Shown here piece after piece: positions 10,648 through 25,519 of a stretch of DNA of 64,000 nt. How positions within the stretch are numbered: position 1 is the first letter of the stretch; the number at the start of each line of letters is the position of its first letter. Origin of the DNA: Saposhnikovia divaricata (taxonomy: Eukaryota > Streptophyta > Magnoliopsida > Apiales > Apiaceae); contig CM071595.1 of NCBI GenBank assembly GCA_036435485.1, positions 1,302,001-1,366,000 on the forward strand, given 5' to 3'. The notes under the pieces were generated by a model. It worked only from the letters and a program-made list of their open reading frames with translations, was not told the DNA's origin and did not search any database. The translations under genes and the position numbers were made by a program.

Positions 10648-12168
10648 AAAATGGTCAGACCCGATTTTTAACAATATCCCGTGTACTAACCCCTTTGAGG
10701 ATTATCCAAAAACCGAGTTTTGACTATATCAGCTCCGATTCAGGTCTGAATTGCGTCAAATAAAATTTCGTTGAATTCCAATAACCCATAGGAACAAAAT
10801 ATGTAAAAATATCCTTAAAGTGGTCCGACTCGATTTTTAACAATATCCCGTGTACTAACCACTTTGAGGATTATCCGAAAACCGAGTTTCGTTCATATCA
10901 GCTCCGATTCAGGTCTGAATTGCGTCAAATAAAATTTCGTTGAATTCCAATAACCCATAGGAACAAAATATTTAAAAATATCCACAAAATGGTCAGACCC
11001 GATTTTTAACAATATCCCGTGTACTAACCCCTTTGAGGATTATCCAAAAACCGAGTTTTGACTATATCAGCTCCGATTCAGGTCTGAATTGCGTCAAATA
11101 AAATTTCGTTGAATTCCAATAACCCATAGGAACAAAATATGTAAAAATATCCTTAAAGTGGTCCGACTCGATTTTTAACAATATCCCGTGTACTAACCAC
11201 TTTGAGGATTATCCGAAAACCGAGTTTCGTTCATATCAGCTCCGATTCAGGTCTGAATTGCGTCAAATAAAATTTCGTTGAATTCCAATAACCCATAGGA
11301 ACAAAATATTTAAAAATATCCACAAAATGGTCAGACCCGATTTTTAACAATATCCCGTGTACTAACCCCTTTGAGGATTATCCAAAAACCGAGTTTTGAC
11401 TATATAAGCTCCGATTCAGGTCTGAATTGCGTCAAATAAAATTTCGTTGAATTCCAATAACCCATAGGAACAAAATATGTAAAAATATCCACAAAATGGT
11501 CCGACCCGATTTTTAACAATATCCCGTGTACTAACCCCTTTGAGAATTTTCCGAAAACCGAGTTTCGATCATATCAGCTCCGATTCCGGTCCGAACTGCG
11601 TCAAATAAAATTTCGTTGAATTCCAATAACCCATAGGAACAAAATATTTAAAAATATCAACAAAATGGTCCGACCCGATTTTTAACAATATCCCGTGTAC
11701 TAACCACTTTGAGGATTATCCAAAAACCGAGTTTTGACTATATCAGCTCCGATTCAGGTCTGAATTGCGTCAAATAAAATTTCGTTGAATTCCAATAACC
11801 CATAGGAACAAAATATGTAAAAATATCCTTAAAATGGTCCGACTCGATTTTTAACAATATCCCGTGTACTAACCACTTTGGGGATTATCCGAAAACCGAG
11901 TTTCGTTCATATCAGCTCCGATTCAGGTCTGAATTGCGTCAAATAAAATTTCGTTGAATTCCAATAACCCATAGGAACAAAATATTTAAAAATATCCACA
12001 AAATGGTCCGACCCGATTTTTAACAATATCCCGTGTACTAACCCCTTTGAGAATTTTCCGAAAACCGAGTTTCGATCATATCAGCTCCGATTCCGGTCTG
12101 AATTGCGTCAAATAAAATTTCGTTTAATTACAATAACCCATAGGAACAAAATATGTAAAAATATCCAC
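10648..12168. repeat. 9-monomer partial third copy
   Basis: Order F' E F' E F C J H I, matching the first nine monomers of the two preceding segments. After I (12000) the order changes to G'' (12169), ending in 'atatcctt' rather than continuing G' C B. The duplication is broken here. Confidence 0.82.
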
Positions 12169-15041
12169 AAAATGGTCCGACTCGATTTTTAACAATATCC
12201 CGTGTACTAACCCCTTTGAGGATTATCCAAAAACCGAGTTTTGACTATATCAGCTCCGATTCAGGTCTGAATTGCGTCAAATAAAATTTCGTTGAATTCC
12301 AATAACCCATAGGAACAAAATATGTAAAAATATCCTTAAAGTGGTCCGACTCGATTTTTAACAATATCCCGTGTACTAACCACTTTGAGGATTATCCGAA
12401 AACCGAGTTTCGTTCATATCAGCTCCGATTCAGGTCTGAATTGCGTCAAATAAAATTTCGTTGAATTCCAATAACCCATAGGAACAAAATATTTAAAAAT
12501 ATCCACAAAATGGTCAGACCCGATTTTTAACAATATCCCGTGTACTAACCCCTTTGAGGATTATCCAAAAACCGAGTTTTGACTATATCAGCTCCGATTC
12601 AGGTCTGAATTGCGTCAAATAAAATTTCGTTGAATTCCAATAACCCATAGGAACAAAATATGTAAAAATATCCTTAAAGTGGTCCGACTCGATTTTTAAC
12701 AATATCCCGTGTACTAACCACTTTGAGGATTATCCGAAAACCGAGTTTCGTTCATATCAGCTCCGATTCAGGTCTGAATTGCGTCAAATAAAATTTCGTT
12801 GAATTCCAATAACCCATAGGAACAAAATATTTAAAAATATCCACAAAATGGTCAGACCCGATTTTTAACAATATCCCGTGTACTAACCCCTTTGAGGATT
12901 ATCCAAAAACCGAGTTTTGACTATATAAGCTCCGATTCAGGTCTGAATTGCGTCAAATAAAATTTCGTTGAATTCCAATAACCCATAGGAACAAAATATG
13001 TAAAAATATCCACAAAATGGTCCGACCCGATTTTTAACAATATCCCGTGTACTAACCCCTTTGAGAATTTTCCGAAAACCGAGTTTCGATCATATCAGCT
13101 CCGATTCCGGTCCGAACTGCGTCAAATAAAATTTCGTTGAATTCCAATAACCCATAGGAACAAAATATTTAAAAATATCAACAAAATGGTCCGACCCGAT
13201 TTTTAACAATATCCTGTGTACTAACCCCTTTGAGGATTATCCAAAAACCGAGTTTTGACTATATCAGCTCCGATTCAGGTCTGAATTGCGTCAAATAAAA
13301 TTTCGTTGAATTCCAATAACCCATAGGAACAAAATATGTAAAAATATCCTTAAAGTGGTCCGACTCGATTTTTAACAATATCCCGTGTACTAACCACTTT
13401 GAGGATTATCCGAAAACCGAGTTTCGTTCATATCAGCTCCGATTCAGGTCTGAATTGCGTCAAATAAAATTTCGTTGAATTCCAATAACCCATAGGAACA
13501 AAATATTTAAAAATATCCACAAAATGGTCAGACCCGATTTTTAACAATATCCCGTGTACTAACCCCTTTGAGGATTATCCAAAAACCGAGTTTTGACTAT
13601 ATAAGCTCCGATTCAGGTCTGAATTGCGTCAAATAAAATTTCGTTGAATTCCAATAACCCATAGGAACAAAATATGTAAAAATATCCACAAAATGGTCCG
13701 ACCCGATTTTTAACAATATCCCGTGTACTAACCCCTTTGAGAATTTTCCGAAAACCGAGTTTCGATCATATCAGCTCCGATTCCGGTCCGAACTGCGTCA
13801 AATAAAATTTCGTTGAATTCCAATAACCCATAGGAACAAAATATTTAAAAATATCAACAAAATGGTCCGACCCGATTTTTAACAATATCCCGTGTACTAA
13901 CCCCTTTGAGGATTATCCAAAAACCGAGTTTTGACTATATAAGCTCCGATTCAGGTCTGAATTGCGTCAAATAAAATTTCGTTGAATTCCAATAACCCAT
14001 AGGAACAAAATATGTAAAAATATCCACAAAATGGTCCGACTCGATTTTTAACAATATCCCGTGTACTAACCCCTTTGAGGATTATCCAAAAACCGAGTTT
14101 TGACTATATCAGCTCCGATTCAGGTCTGAATTGCGTCAAATAAAATTTCGTTGAATTCCAATAACCCATAGGAACAAAATATGTAAAAATATCCTTAAAA
14201 TGGTCCGACTCGATTTTTAACAATATCCCGTGTACTAACCACTTTGGGGATTATCCGAAAACCGAGTTTCGTTCATATCAGCTCCGATTCAGGTCTGAAT
14301 TGCGTCAAATAAAATTTCGTTGAATTCCAATAACCCATAGGAACAAAATATTTAAAAATATCCACAAAATGGTCCGACCCGATTTTTAACAATATCCCGT
14401 GTACTAACCCCTTTGAGGATTATCCAAAAACCGAGTTTTGACTATATAAGCTCCGATTCAGGTCTGAATTGCGTCAAATAAAATTTCGTTGAATTCCAAT
14501 AACCCATAGGAACAAAATATGTAAAAATATCCACAAAATGGTCCGACTCGATTTTTAACAATATCCCGTGTACTAACCCCTTTGAGGATTATCCAAAAAC
14601 CGAGTTTTGACTATATCAGCTCCGATTCAGGTCTGAATTGCGTCAAATAAAATTTCGTTGAATTCCAATAACCCATAGGAACAAAATATGTAAAAATATC
14701 CTTAAAATGGTCCGACTCGATTTTTAACAATATCCCGTGTACTAACCACTTTGGGGATTATCCGAAAACCGAGTTTCGTTCATATCAGCTCCGATTCAGG
14801 TCTGAATTGCGTCAAATAAAATTTCGTTGAATTCCAATAACCCATAGGAACAAAATATTTAAAAATATCCACAAAATGGTCCGACCCGATTTTTAACAAT
14901 ATCCCGTGTACTAACCCCTTTGAGAATTTTCCGAAAACCGAGTTTCGATCATATCAGCTCCGATTCCGGTCTGAATTGCGTCAAATAAAATTTCGTTTAA
15001 TTACAATAACCCATAGGAACAAAATATGTAAAAATATCCAC
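12169..15041. repeat. 17-monomer mixed HOR segment
   Basis: Order G'' E F' E F C D E F C B G H B G H I. It contains D-E-F-C-B-G-H as in the 11-mer (13183-14365) and then a tandem repeat of B-G-H (13859-14365 and 14366-14872). This is a local 3-monomer duplication. Confidence 0.78.
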
Positions 15042-15886
15042 AAAATGGTCCGACTCGATTTTTAACAATATCCCGTGTACTAACCCCTTTGAGGATTATC
15101 CAAAAACCGAGTTTTGACTATATAAGCTCCGATACAGGTCTGAATTGTGTAAAATAAAATTTCGTTGAATTCCAATAACCCATAGGAACAAAATATTTAA
15201 AAATATCAACAAAATGGTCCGACCCGATTTTTAACAATATCCCGTGTACTAACCCCTTTGAGGATTATCCAAAAACCGAGTTTTGACTATATAAGCTCCG
15301 ATTCAGGTCTGAATTGCGTCAAATAAAATTTCGTTGAATTCCAATAACCCATAGGAACAAAATATGTAAAAATATCCACAAAATGGTCCGACTCGATTTT
15401 TAACAATATCCCGTGTACTAACCCCTTTGAGGATTATCCAAAAACCGAGTTTTGACTATATCAGCTCCGATTCAGGTCTGAATTGCGTCAAATAAAATTT
15501 CGTTGAATTCCAATAACCCATAGGAACAAAATATGTAAAAATATCCTTAAAATGGTCCGACTCGATTTTTAACAATATCCCGTGTACTAACCACTTTGGG
15601 GATTATCCGAAAACCGAGTTTCGTTCATATCAGCTCCGATTCAGGTCTGAATTGCGTCAAATAAAATTTCGTTGAATTCCAATAACCCATAGGAACAAAA
15701 TATTTAAAAATATCCACAAAATGGTCCGACCCGATTTTTAACAATATCCCGTGTACTAACCCCTTTGAGAATTTTCCGAAAACCGAGTTTCGATCATATC
15801 AGCTCCGATTCCGGTCTGAATTGCGTCAAATAAAATTTCGTTTAATTACAATAACCCATAGGAACAAAATATGTAAAAATATCCAC
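15042..15886. repeat. 5-monomer HOR A' B G H I, copy 1
   Basis: 845 bp. Equivalent to the 11-mer with the internal C-D-E-F-C-B removed. Identical order at 21126 and 24675. Confidence 0.84.
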
Positions 15887-18252
15887 AAAATGGTCCGACT
15901 CGATTTTTAACAATATCCCGTGTACTAACCCCTTTGAGGATTATCCAAAAACCGAGTTTTGACTATATAAGCTCCGATACAGGTCTGAATTGTGTCAAAT
16001 AAAATTTCGTTGAATTCCAATAACCCATAGGAACAAAATATTTAAAAATATCAACAAAATGGTCCGACCCGATTTTTAACAATATCCCGTGTACTAACCC
16101 CTTTGAGGATTATCCAAAAACCGAGTTTTGACTATATAAGCTCCGATTCAGGTCTGAATTGCGTCAAATAAAATTTCGTTGAATTCCAATAACCCATAGG
16201 AACAAAATATGTAAAAATATCCACAAAATGGTCCGACTCGATTTTTAACAATATCCCGTGTACTAACCCCTTTGAGGATTATCCAAAAACCGAGTTTTGA
16301 CTATATAAGCTCCGATACAGGTCTGAATTGTGTAAAATAAAATTTCGTTGAATTCCAATAACCCATAGGAACAAAATATTTAAAAATATCAACAAAATGG
16401 TCCGACCCGATTTTTAACAATATCCCGTGTACTAACCCCTTTGAGGATTATCCAAAAACCGAGTTTTGACTATATAAGCTCCGATTCAGGTCTGAATTGT
16501 GTCAAATAAAATTTCGTTGAATTCCAATAACCCATAGGAACAAAATATTTAAAAATATCAACAAAATGGTCCGACCCGATTTTTAACAATATCCCGTGTA
16601 CTAACCCCTTTGAGGATTATCCAAAAACCGAGTTTTGACTATATAAGCTCCGATTCAGGTCTGAATTGCGTCAAATAAAATTTCGTTGAATTCCAATAAC
16701 CCATAGGAACAAAATATGTAAAAATATCCACAAAATGGTCCGACCCGATTTTTAACAATATCCCGTGTACTAACCCCTTTGAGAATTTTCCGAAAACCGA
16801 GTTTCGATCATATCAGCTCCGATTCCGGTCCGAACTGCGTCAAATAAAATTTCGTTGAATTCCAATAACCCATAGGAACAAAATATTTAAAAATATCAAC
16901 AAAATGGTCCGACCCGATTTTTAACAATATCCTGTGTACTAACCCCTTTGAGGATTATCCAAAAACCGAGTTTTGACTATATCAGCTCCGATTCAGGTCT
17001 GAATTGCGTCAAATAAAATTTCGTTGAATTCCAATAACCCATAGGAACAAAATATGTAAAAATATCCTTAAAGTGGTCCGACTCGATTTTTAACAATATC
17101 CCGTGTACTAACCACTTTGAGGATTATCCGAAAACCGAGTTTCGTTCATATCAGCTCCGATTCAGGTCTGAATTGCGTCAAATAAAATTTCGTTGAATTC
17201 CAATAACCCATAGGAACAAAATATTTAAAAATATCCACAAAATGGTCAGACCCGATTTTTAACAATATCCCGTGTACTAACCCCTTTGAGGATTATCCAA
17301 AAACCGAGTTTTGACTATATAAGCTCCGATTCAGGTCTGAATTGCGTCAAATAAAATTTCGTTGAATTCCAATAACCCATAGGAACAAAATATGTAAAAA
17401 TATCCACAAAATGGTCCGACCCGATTTTTAACAATATCCCGTGTACTAACCCCTTTGAGAATTTTCCGAAAACCGAGTTTCGATCATATCAGCTCCGATT
17501 CCGGTCCGAACTGCGTCAAATAAAATTTCGTTGAATTCCAATAACCCATAGGAACAAAATATTTAAAAATATCAACAAAATGGTCCGACCCGATTTTTAA
17601 CAATATCCCGTGTACTAACCCCTTTGAGGATTATCCAAAAACCGAGTTTTGACTATATAAGCTCCGATTCAGGTCTGAATTGCGTCAAATAAAATTTCGT
17701 TGAATTCCAATAACCCATAGGAACAAAATATGTAAAAATATCCACAAAATGGTCCGACTCGATTTTTAACAATATCCCGTGTACTAACCCCTTTGAGGAT
17801 TATCCAAAAACCGAGTTTTGACTATATCAGCTCCGATTCAGGTCTGAATTGCGTCAAATAAAATTTCGTTGAATTCCAATAACCCATAGGAACAAAATAT
17901 GTAAAAATATCCTTAAAATGGTCCGACTCGATTTTTAACAATATCCCGTGTACTAACCACTTTGGGGATTATCCGAAAACCGAGTTTCGTTCATATCAGC
18001 TCCGATTCAGGTCTGAATTGCGTCAAATAAAATTTCGTTGAATTCCAATAACCCATAGGAACAAAATATTTAAAAATATCCACAAAATGGTCCGACCCGA
18101 TTTTTAACAATATCCCGTGTACTAACCCCTTTGAGAATTTTCCGAAAACCGAGTTTCGATCATATCAGCTCCGATTCCGGTCTGAATTGCGTCAAATAAA
18201 ATTTCGTTTAATTACAATAACCCATAGGAACAAAATATGTAAAAATATCCAC
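15887..18252. repeat. 14-monomer expanded HOR
   Basis: Order A B A' B' B C D E F C B G H I. It parallels 1860-4056 (same multiplied A-B start, including B' with T107 at 16394 and D with T33 at 16901) but keeps its closing I. The two segments are 83 monomers apart. Confidence 0.82.
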
Positions 18253-20111
18253 AAAATGGTCCGACTCGATTTTTAACAATATCCCGTGTACTAACCCCTT
18301 TGAGGATTATCCAAAAACCGAGTTTTGACTATATAAGCTCCGATACAGGTCTGAATTGTGTCAAATAAAATTTCGTTGAATTCCAATAACCCATAGGAAC
18401 AAAATATTTAAAAATATCAACAAATTGGTCCGACCCGATTTTTAACAATATCCCGTGTACTAACCCCTTTGAGGATTATCCAAAAACCGAGTTTTGACTA
18501 TATAAGCTCCGATTCAGGTCTGAATTGCGTCAAATAAAATTTCGTTGAATTCCAATAACCCATAGGAACAAAATATGTAAAAATATCCACAAAATGGTCC
18601 GACCCGATTTTTAACAATATCCCGTGTACTAACCCCTTTGAGAATTTTCCGAAAACCGAGTTTCGATCATATCAGCTCCGATTCCGGTCCGAACTGCGTC
18701 AAATAAAATTTCGTTGAATTCCAATAACCCATAGGAACAAAATATTTAAAAATATCAACAAAATGGTCCGACCCGATTTTTAACAATATCCTGTGTACTA
18801 ACCCCTTTGAGGATTATCCAAAAACCGAGTTTTGACTATATCAGCTCCGATTCAGGTCTGAATTGCGTCAAATAAAATTTCGTTGAATTCCAATAACCCA
18901 TAGGAACAAAATATGTAAAAATATCCTTAAAGTGGTCCGACTCGATTTTTAACAATATCCCGTGTACTAACCACTTTGAGGATTATCCGAAAACCGAGTT
19001 TCGTTCATATCAGCTCCGATTCAGGTCTGAATTGCGTCAAATAAAATTTCGTTGAATTCCAATAACCCATAGGAACAAAATATTTAAAAATATCCACAAA
19101 ATGGTCAGACCCGATTTTTAACAATATCCCGTGTACTAACCCCTTTGAGGATTATCCAAAAACCGAGTTTTGACTATATAAGCTCCGATTCAGGTCTGAA
19201 TTGCGTCAAATAAAATTTCGTTGAATTCCAATAACCCATAGGAACAAAATATGTAAAAATATCCACAAAATGGTCCGACCCGATTTTTAACAATATCCCG
19301 TGTACTAACCCCTTTGAGAATTTTCCGAAAACCGAGTTTCGATCATATCAGCTCCGATTCCGGTCCGAACTGCGTCAAATAAAATTTCGTTGAATTCCAA
19401 TAACCCATAGGAACAAAATATTTAAAAATATCAACAAAATGGTCCGACCCGATTTTTAACAATATCCCGTGTACTAACCCCTTTGAGGATTATCCAAAAA
19501 CCGAGTTTTGACTATATAAGCTCCGATTCAGGTCTGAATTGCGTCAAATAAAATTTCGTTGAATTCCAATAACCCATAGGAACAAAATATGTAAAAATAT
19601 CCACAAAATGGTCCGACTCGATTTTTAACAATATCCCGTGTACTAACCCCTTTGAGGATTATCCAAAAACCGAGTTTTGACTATATCAGCTCCGATTCAG
19701 GTCTGAATTGCGTCAAATAAAATTTCGTTGAATTCCAATAACCCATAGGAACAAAATATGTAAAAATATCCTTAAAATGGTCCGACTCGATTTTTAACAA
19801 TATCCCGTGTACTAACCACTTTGGGGATTATCCGAAAACCGAGTTTCGTTCATATCAGCTCCGATTCAGGTCTGAATTGCGTCAAATAAAATTTCGTTGA
19901 ATTCCAATAACCAATAGGAACAAAATATTTAAAAATATCCACAAAATGGTCCGACCCGATTTTTAACAATATCCCGTGTACTAACCCCTTTGAGAATTTT
20001 CCGAAAACCGAGTTTCGATCATATCAGCTCCGATTCCGGTCTGAATTGCGTCAAATAAAATTTCGTTTAATTACAATAACCCATAGGAACAAAATATGTA
20101 AAAATTTCCAC
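18253..20111. repeat. 11-monomer HOR, copy 2
   Basis: Order A B C D E F C B G H I. Private marks: 'caaattgg' at the B start (18421-18428), 'accaatagg' in H (about 19911) and 'aaatttcc' at the end of I (about 20102). The last two recur in the 10-mer at 21971. Confidence 0.87.
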
Positions 20112-21125
20112 AAAATGGTCCGACTCGATTTTTAACAATATCCCGTGTACTAACCCCTTTGAGGATTATCCAAAAACCGAGTTTTGACTATATAAGCTCC
20201 GATACAGGTCTGAATTGTGTAAAATAAAATTTCGTTGAATTCCAATAACCCATAGGAACAAAATATGTAAAAATATCCACAAAATGGTCCGACCCGATTT
20301 TTAACAATATCCCGTGTACTAACCCCTTTGAGAATTTTCCGAAAACCGAGTTTCGATCATATCAGGTCCGATTCCGGTCCGAACTGCGTCAAATAAAATT
20401 TCGTTGAATTCCAATAACCCATAGGAACAAAATATTTAAAAATATCAACAAAATGGTCCGACCCGATTTTTAACAATATCCCGTGTACTAACCCCTTTGA
20501 GGATTATCCAAAAACCGAGTTTTGACTATATAAGCTCCGATTCAGGTCTGAATTGCGTCAAATAAAATTTCGTTGAATTCCAATAACCCATAGGAACAAA
20601 ATATGTAAAAATATCCACAAAATGGTCCGACTCGATTTTTAACAATATCCCGTGTACTAACCCCTTTGAGGATTATCCAAAAACCGAGTTTTGACTATAT
20701 CAGCTCCGATTCAGGTCTGAATTGCGTCAAATAAAATTTCGTTGAATTCCAATAACCCATAGGAACAAAATATGTAAAAATATCCTTAAAATGGTCCGAC
20801 TCGATTTTTAACAATATCCCGTGTACTAACCACTTTGGGGATTATCCGAAAACCGAGTTTCGTTCATATCAGCTCCGATTCAGGTCTGAATTGCGTCAAA
20901 TAAAATTTCGTTGAATTCCAATAACCCATAGGAACAAAATATTTAAAAATATCCACAAAATGGTCCGACCCGATTTTTAACAATATCCCGTGTACTAACC
21001 CCTTTGAGAATTTTCCGAAAACCGAGTTTCGATCATATCAGCTCCGATTCCGGTCTGAATTGCGTCAAATAAAATTTCGTTTAATTACAATAACCCATAG
21101 GAACAAAATATGTAAAAATATCCAC
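20112..21125. repeat. 6-monomer HOR A' C B G H I, copy 1
   Basis: 1,014 bp. Its first monomer is an A' front with a B-like tail (G156, ccac), and its C carries 'atcaggtccg' (about 20362). The identical 6-mer with both marks recurs at 23661. Confidence 0.84.
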
Positions 21126-21970
21126 AAAATGGTCCGACTCGATTTTTAACAATATCCCGTGTACTAACCCCTTTGAGGATTATCCAAAAACCGAGTTTTG
21201 ACTATATAAGCTCCGATACAGGTCTGAATTGTGTAAAATAAAATTTCGTTGAATTCCAATAACCCATAGGAACAAAATATTTAAAAATATCAACAAAATG
21301 GTCCGACCCGATTTTTAACAATATCCCGTGTACTAACCCCTTTGAGGATTATCCAAAAACCGAGTTTTGACTATATAAGCTCCGATTCAGGTCTGAATTG
21401 CGTCAAATAAAATTTCGTTGAATTCCAATAACCCATAGGAACAAAATATGTAAAAATATCCACAAAATGGTCCGACTCGATTTTTAACAATATCCCGTGT
21501 ACTAACCCCTTTGAGGATTATCCAAAAACCGAGTTTTGACTATATCAGCTCCGATTCAGGTCTGAATTGCGTCAAATAAAATTTCGTTGAATTCCAATAA
21601 CCCATAGGAACAAAATATGTAAAAATATCCTTAAAATGGTCCGACTCGATTTTTAACAATATCCCGTGTACTAACCACTTTGGGGATTATCCGAAAACCG
21701 AGTTTCGTTCATATCAGCTCCGATTCAGGTCTGAATTGCGTCAAATAAAATTTCGTTGAATTCCAATAACCCATAGGAACAAAATATTTAAAAATATCCA
21801 CAAAATGGTCCGACCCGATTTTTAACAATATCCCGTGTACTAACCCCTTTGAGAATTTTCCGAAAACCGAGTTTCGATCATATCAGCTCCGATTCCGGTC
21901 TGAATTGCGTCAAATAAAATTTCGTTTAATTACAATAACCCATAGGAACAAAATATGTAAAAATATCCAC
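21126..21970. repeat. 5-monomer HOR A' B G H I, copy 2
   Basis: 845 bp, same order as 15042-15886. It follows the 6-mer here exactly as it does at 24675. Confidence 0.84.
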
Positions 21971-23660
21971 AAAATGGTCCGACTCGATTTTTAACAATAT
22001 CCCGTGTACTAACCCCTTTGAGGATTATCCAAAAACCGAGTTTTGACTATATAAGCTCCGATACAGGTCTGAATTGTGTCAAATAAAATTTCGTTGAATT
22101 CCAATAACCCATAGGAACAAAATATTTAAAAATATCAACAAAATGGTCCGACCCGATTTTTAACAATATCCCGTGTACTAACCCCTTTGAGGATTATCCA
22201 AAAACCGAGTTTTGACTATATAAGCTCCGATTCAGGTCTGAATTGCGTCAAATAAAATTTCGTTGAATTCCAATAACCCATAGGAACAAAATATGTAAAA
22301 ATATCCACAAAATGGTCCGACCCGATTTTTAACAATATCCCGTGTACTAACCCCTTTGAGAATTTTCCGAAAACCGAGTTTCGATCATATCAGCTCCGAT
22401 TCCGGTCCGAACTGCGTCAAATAAAATTTCGTTGAATTCCAATAACCCATAGGAACAAAATATTTAAAAATATCAACAAAATGGTCCGACCCGATTTTTA
22501 ACAATATCCTGTGTACTAACCCCTTTGAGGATTATCCAAAAACCGAGTTTTGACTATATCAGCTCCGATTCAGGTCTGAATTGCGTCAAATAAAATTTCG
22601 TTGAATTCCAATAACCCATAGGAACAAAATATGTAAAAATATCCTTAAAGTGGTCCGACTCGATTTTTAACAATATCCCGTGTACTAACCACTTTGAGGA
22701 TTATCCGAAAACCGAGTTTCGTTCATATCAGCTCCGATTCAGGTCTGAATTGCGTCAAATAAAATTTCGTTGAATTCCAATAACCCATAGGAACAAAATA
22801 TTTAAAAATATCCACAAAATGGTCAGACCCGATTTTTAACAATATCCCGTGTACTAACCCCTTTGAGGATTATCCAAAAACCGAGTTTTGACTATATAAG
22901 CTCCGATTCAGGTCTGAATTGCGTCAAATAAAATTTCGTTGAATTCCAATAACCCATAGGAACAAAATATGTAAAAATATCCACAAAATGGTCCGACCCG
23001 ATTTTTAACAATATCCCGTGTACTAACCCCTTTGAGAATTTTCCGAAAACCGAGTTTCGATCATATCAGCTCCGATTCCGGTCCGAACTGCGTCAAATAA
23101 AATTTCGTTGAATTCCAATAACCCATAGGAACAAAATATTTAAAAATATCAACAAAATGGTCCGACCCGATTTTTAACAATATCCCGTGTACTAACCCCT
23201 TTGAGGATTATCCAAAAACCGAGTTTTGACTATATCAGCTCCGATTCAGGTCTGAATTGCGTCAAATAAAATTTCGTTGAATTCCAATAACCCATAGGAA
23301 CAAAATATGTAAAAATATCCTTAAAATGGTCCGACTCGATTTTTAACAATATCCCGTGTACTAACCACTTTGGGGATTATCCGAAAACCGAGTTTCGTTC
23401 ATATCAGCTCCGATTCAGGTCTGAATTGCGTCAAATAAAATTTCGTTGAATTCCAATAACCAATAGGAACAAAATATTTAAAAATATCCACAAAATGGTC
23501 CGACCCGATTTTTAACAATATCCCGTGTACTAACCCCTTTGAGAATTTTCCGAAAACCGAGTTTCGATCATATCAGCTCCGATTCCGGTCTGAATTGCGT
23601 CAAATAAAATTTCGTTTAATTACAATAACCCATAGGAACAAAATATGTAAAAATTTCCAC
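21971..23660. repeat. 10-monomer HOR (B and G fused)
   Basis: Order A B C D E F C J' H I. J' (23154) starts as B (C14) but has C83 and the 'cctt' ending of G, so positions 8 and 9 of the 11-mer are joined in one full-length monomer. It shares 'accaatagg' (about 23459) and 'aaatttcc' with copy 2 at 18253. Confidence 0.86.
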
Positions 23661-24674
23661 AAAATGGTCCGACTCGATTTTTAACAATATCCCGTGTACT
23701 AACCCCTTTGAGGATTATCCAAAAACCGAGTTTTGACTATATAAGCTCCGATACAGGTCTGAATTGTGTAAAATAAAATTTCGTTGAATTCCAATAACCC
23801 ATAGGAACAAAATATGTAAAAATATCCACAAAATGGTCCGACCCGATTTTTAACAATATCCCGTGTACTAACCCCTTTGAGAATTTTCCGAAAACCGAGT
23901 TTCGATCATATCAGGTCCGATTCCGGTCCGAACTGCGTCAAATAAAATTTCGTTGAATTCCAATAACCCATAGGAACAAAATATTTAAAAATATCAACAA
24001 AATGGTCCGACCCGATTTTTAACAATATCCCGTGTACTAACCCCTTTGAGGATTATCCAAAAACCGAGTTTTGACTATATAAGCTCCGATTCAGGTCTGA
24101 ATTGCGTCAAATAAAATTTCGTTGAATTCCAATAACCCATAGGAACAAAATATGTAAAAATATCCACAAAATGGTCCGACTCGATTTTTAACAATATCCC
24201 GTGTACTAACCCCTTTGAGGATTATCCAAAAACCGAGTTTTGACTATATCAGCTCCGATTCAGGTCTGAATTGCGTCAAATAAAATTTCGTTGAATTCCA
24301 ATAACCCATAGGAACAAAATATGTAAAAATATCCTTAAAATGGTCCGACTCGATTTTTAACAATATCCCGTGTACTAACCACTTTGGGGATTATCCGAAA
24401 ACCGAGTTTCGTTCATATCAGCTCCGATTCAGGTCTGAATTGCGTCAAATAAAATTTCGTTGAATTCCAATAACCCATAGGAACAAAATATTTAAAAATA
24501 TCCACAAAATGGTCCGACCCGATTTTTAACAATATCCCGTGTACTAACCCCTTTGAGAATTTTCCGAAAACCGAGTTTCGATCATATCAGCTCCGATTCC
24601 GGTCTGAATTGCGTCAAATAAAATTTCGTTTAATTACAATAACCCATAGGAACAAAATATGTAAAAATATCCAC
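23661..24674. repeat. 6-monomer HOR A' C B G H I, copy 2
   Basis: Repeats 20112-21125 with the same chimeric first monomer and the same 'atcaggtccg' variant (about 23911). Confidence 0.85.
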
Positions 24675-25519
24675 AAAATGGTCCGACTCGATTTTTAACA
24701 ATATCCCGTGTACTAACCCCTTTGAGGATTATCCAAAAACCGAGTTTTGACTATATAAGCTCCGATACAGGTCTGAATTGTGTAAAATAAAATTTCGTTG
24801 AATTCCAATAACCCATAGGAACAAAATATTTAAAAATATCAACAAAATGGTCCGACCCGATTTTTAACAATATCCCGTGTACTAACCCCTTTGAGGATTA
24901 TCCAAAAACCGAGTTTTGACTATATAAGCTCCGATTCAGGTCTGAATTGCGTCAAATAAAATTTCGTTGAATTCCAATAACCCATAGGAACAAAATATGT
25001 AAAAATATCCACAAAATGGTCCGACTCGATTTTTAACAATATCCCGTGTACTAACCCCTTTGAGGATTATCCAAAAACCGAGTTTTGACTATATCAGCTC
25101 CGATTCAGGTCTGAATTGCGTCAAATAAAATTTCGTTGAATTCCAATAACCCATAGGAACAAAATATGTAAAAATATCCTTAAAATGGTCCGACTCGATT
25201 TTTAACAATATCCCGTGTACTAACCACTTTGGGGATTATCCGAAAACCGAGTTTCGTTCATATCAGCTCCGATTCAGGTCTGAATTGCGTCAAATAAAAT
25301 TTCGTTGAATTCCAATAACCCATAGGAACAAAATATTTAAAAATATCCACAAAATGGTCCGACCCGATTTTTAACAATATCCCGTGTACTAACCCCTTTG
25401 AGAATTTTCCGAAAACCGAGTTTCGATCATATCAGCTCCGATTCCGGTCTGAATTGCGTCAAATAAAATTTCGTTTAATTACAATAACCCATAGGAACAA
25501 AATATGTAAAAATATCCAC
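24675..25519. repeat. 5-monomer HOR A' B G H I, copy 3
   Basis: 845 bp, identical in order to 21126-21970, completing the second 6-mer plus 5-mer pair. Confidence 0.84.
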
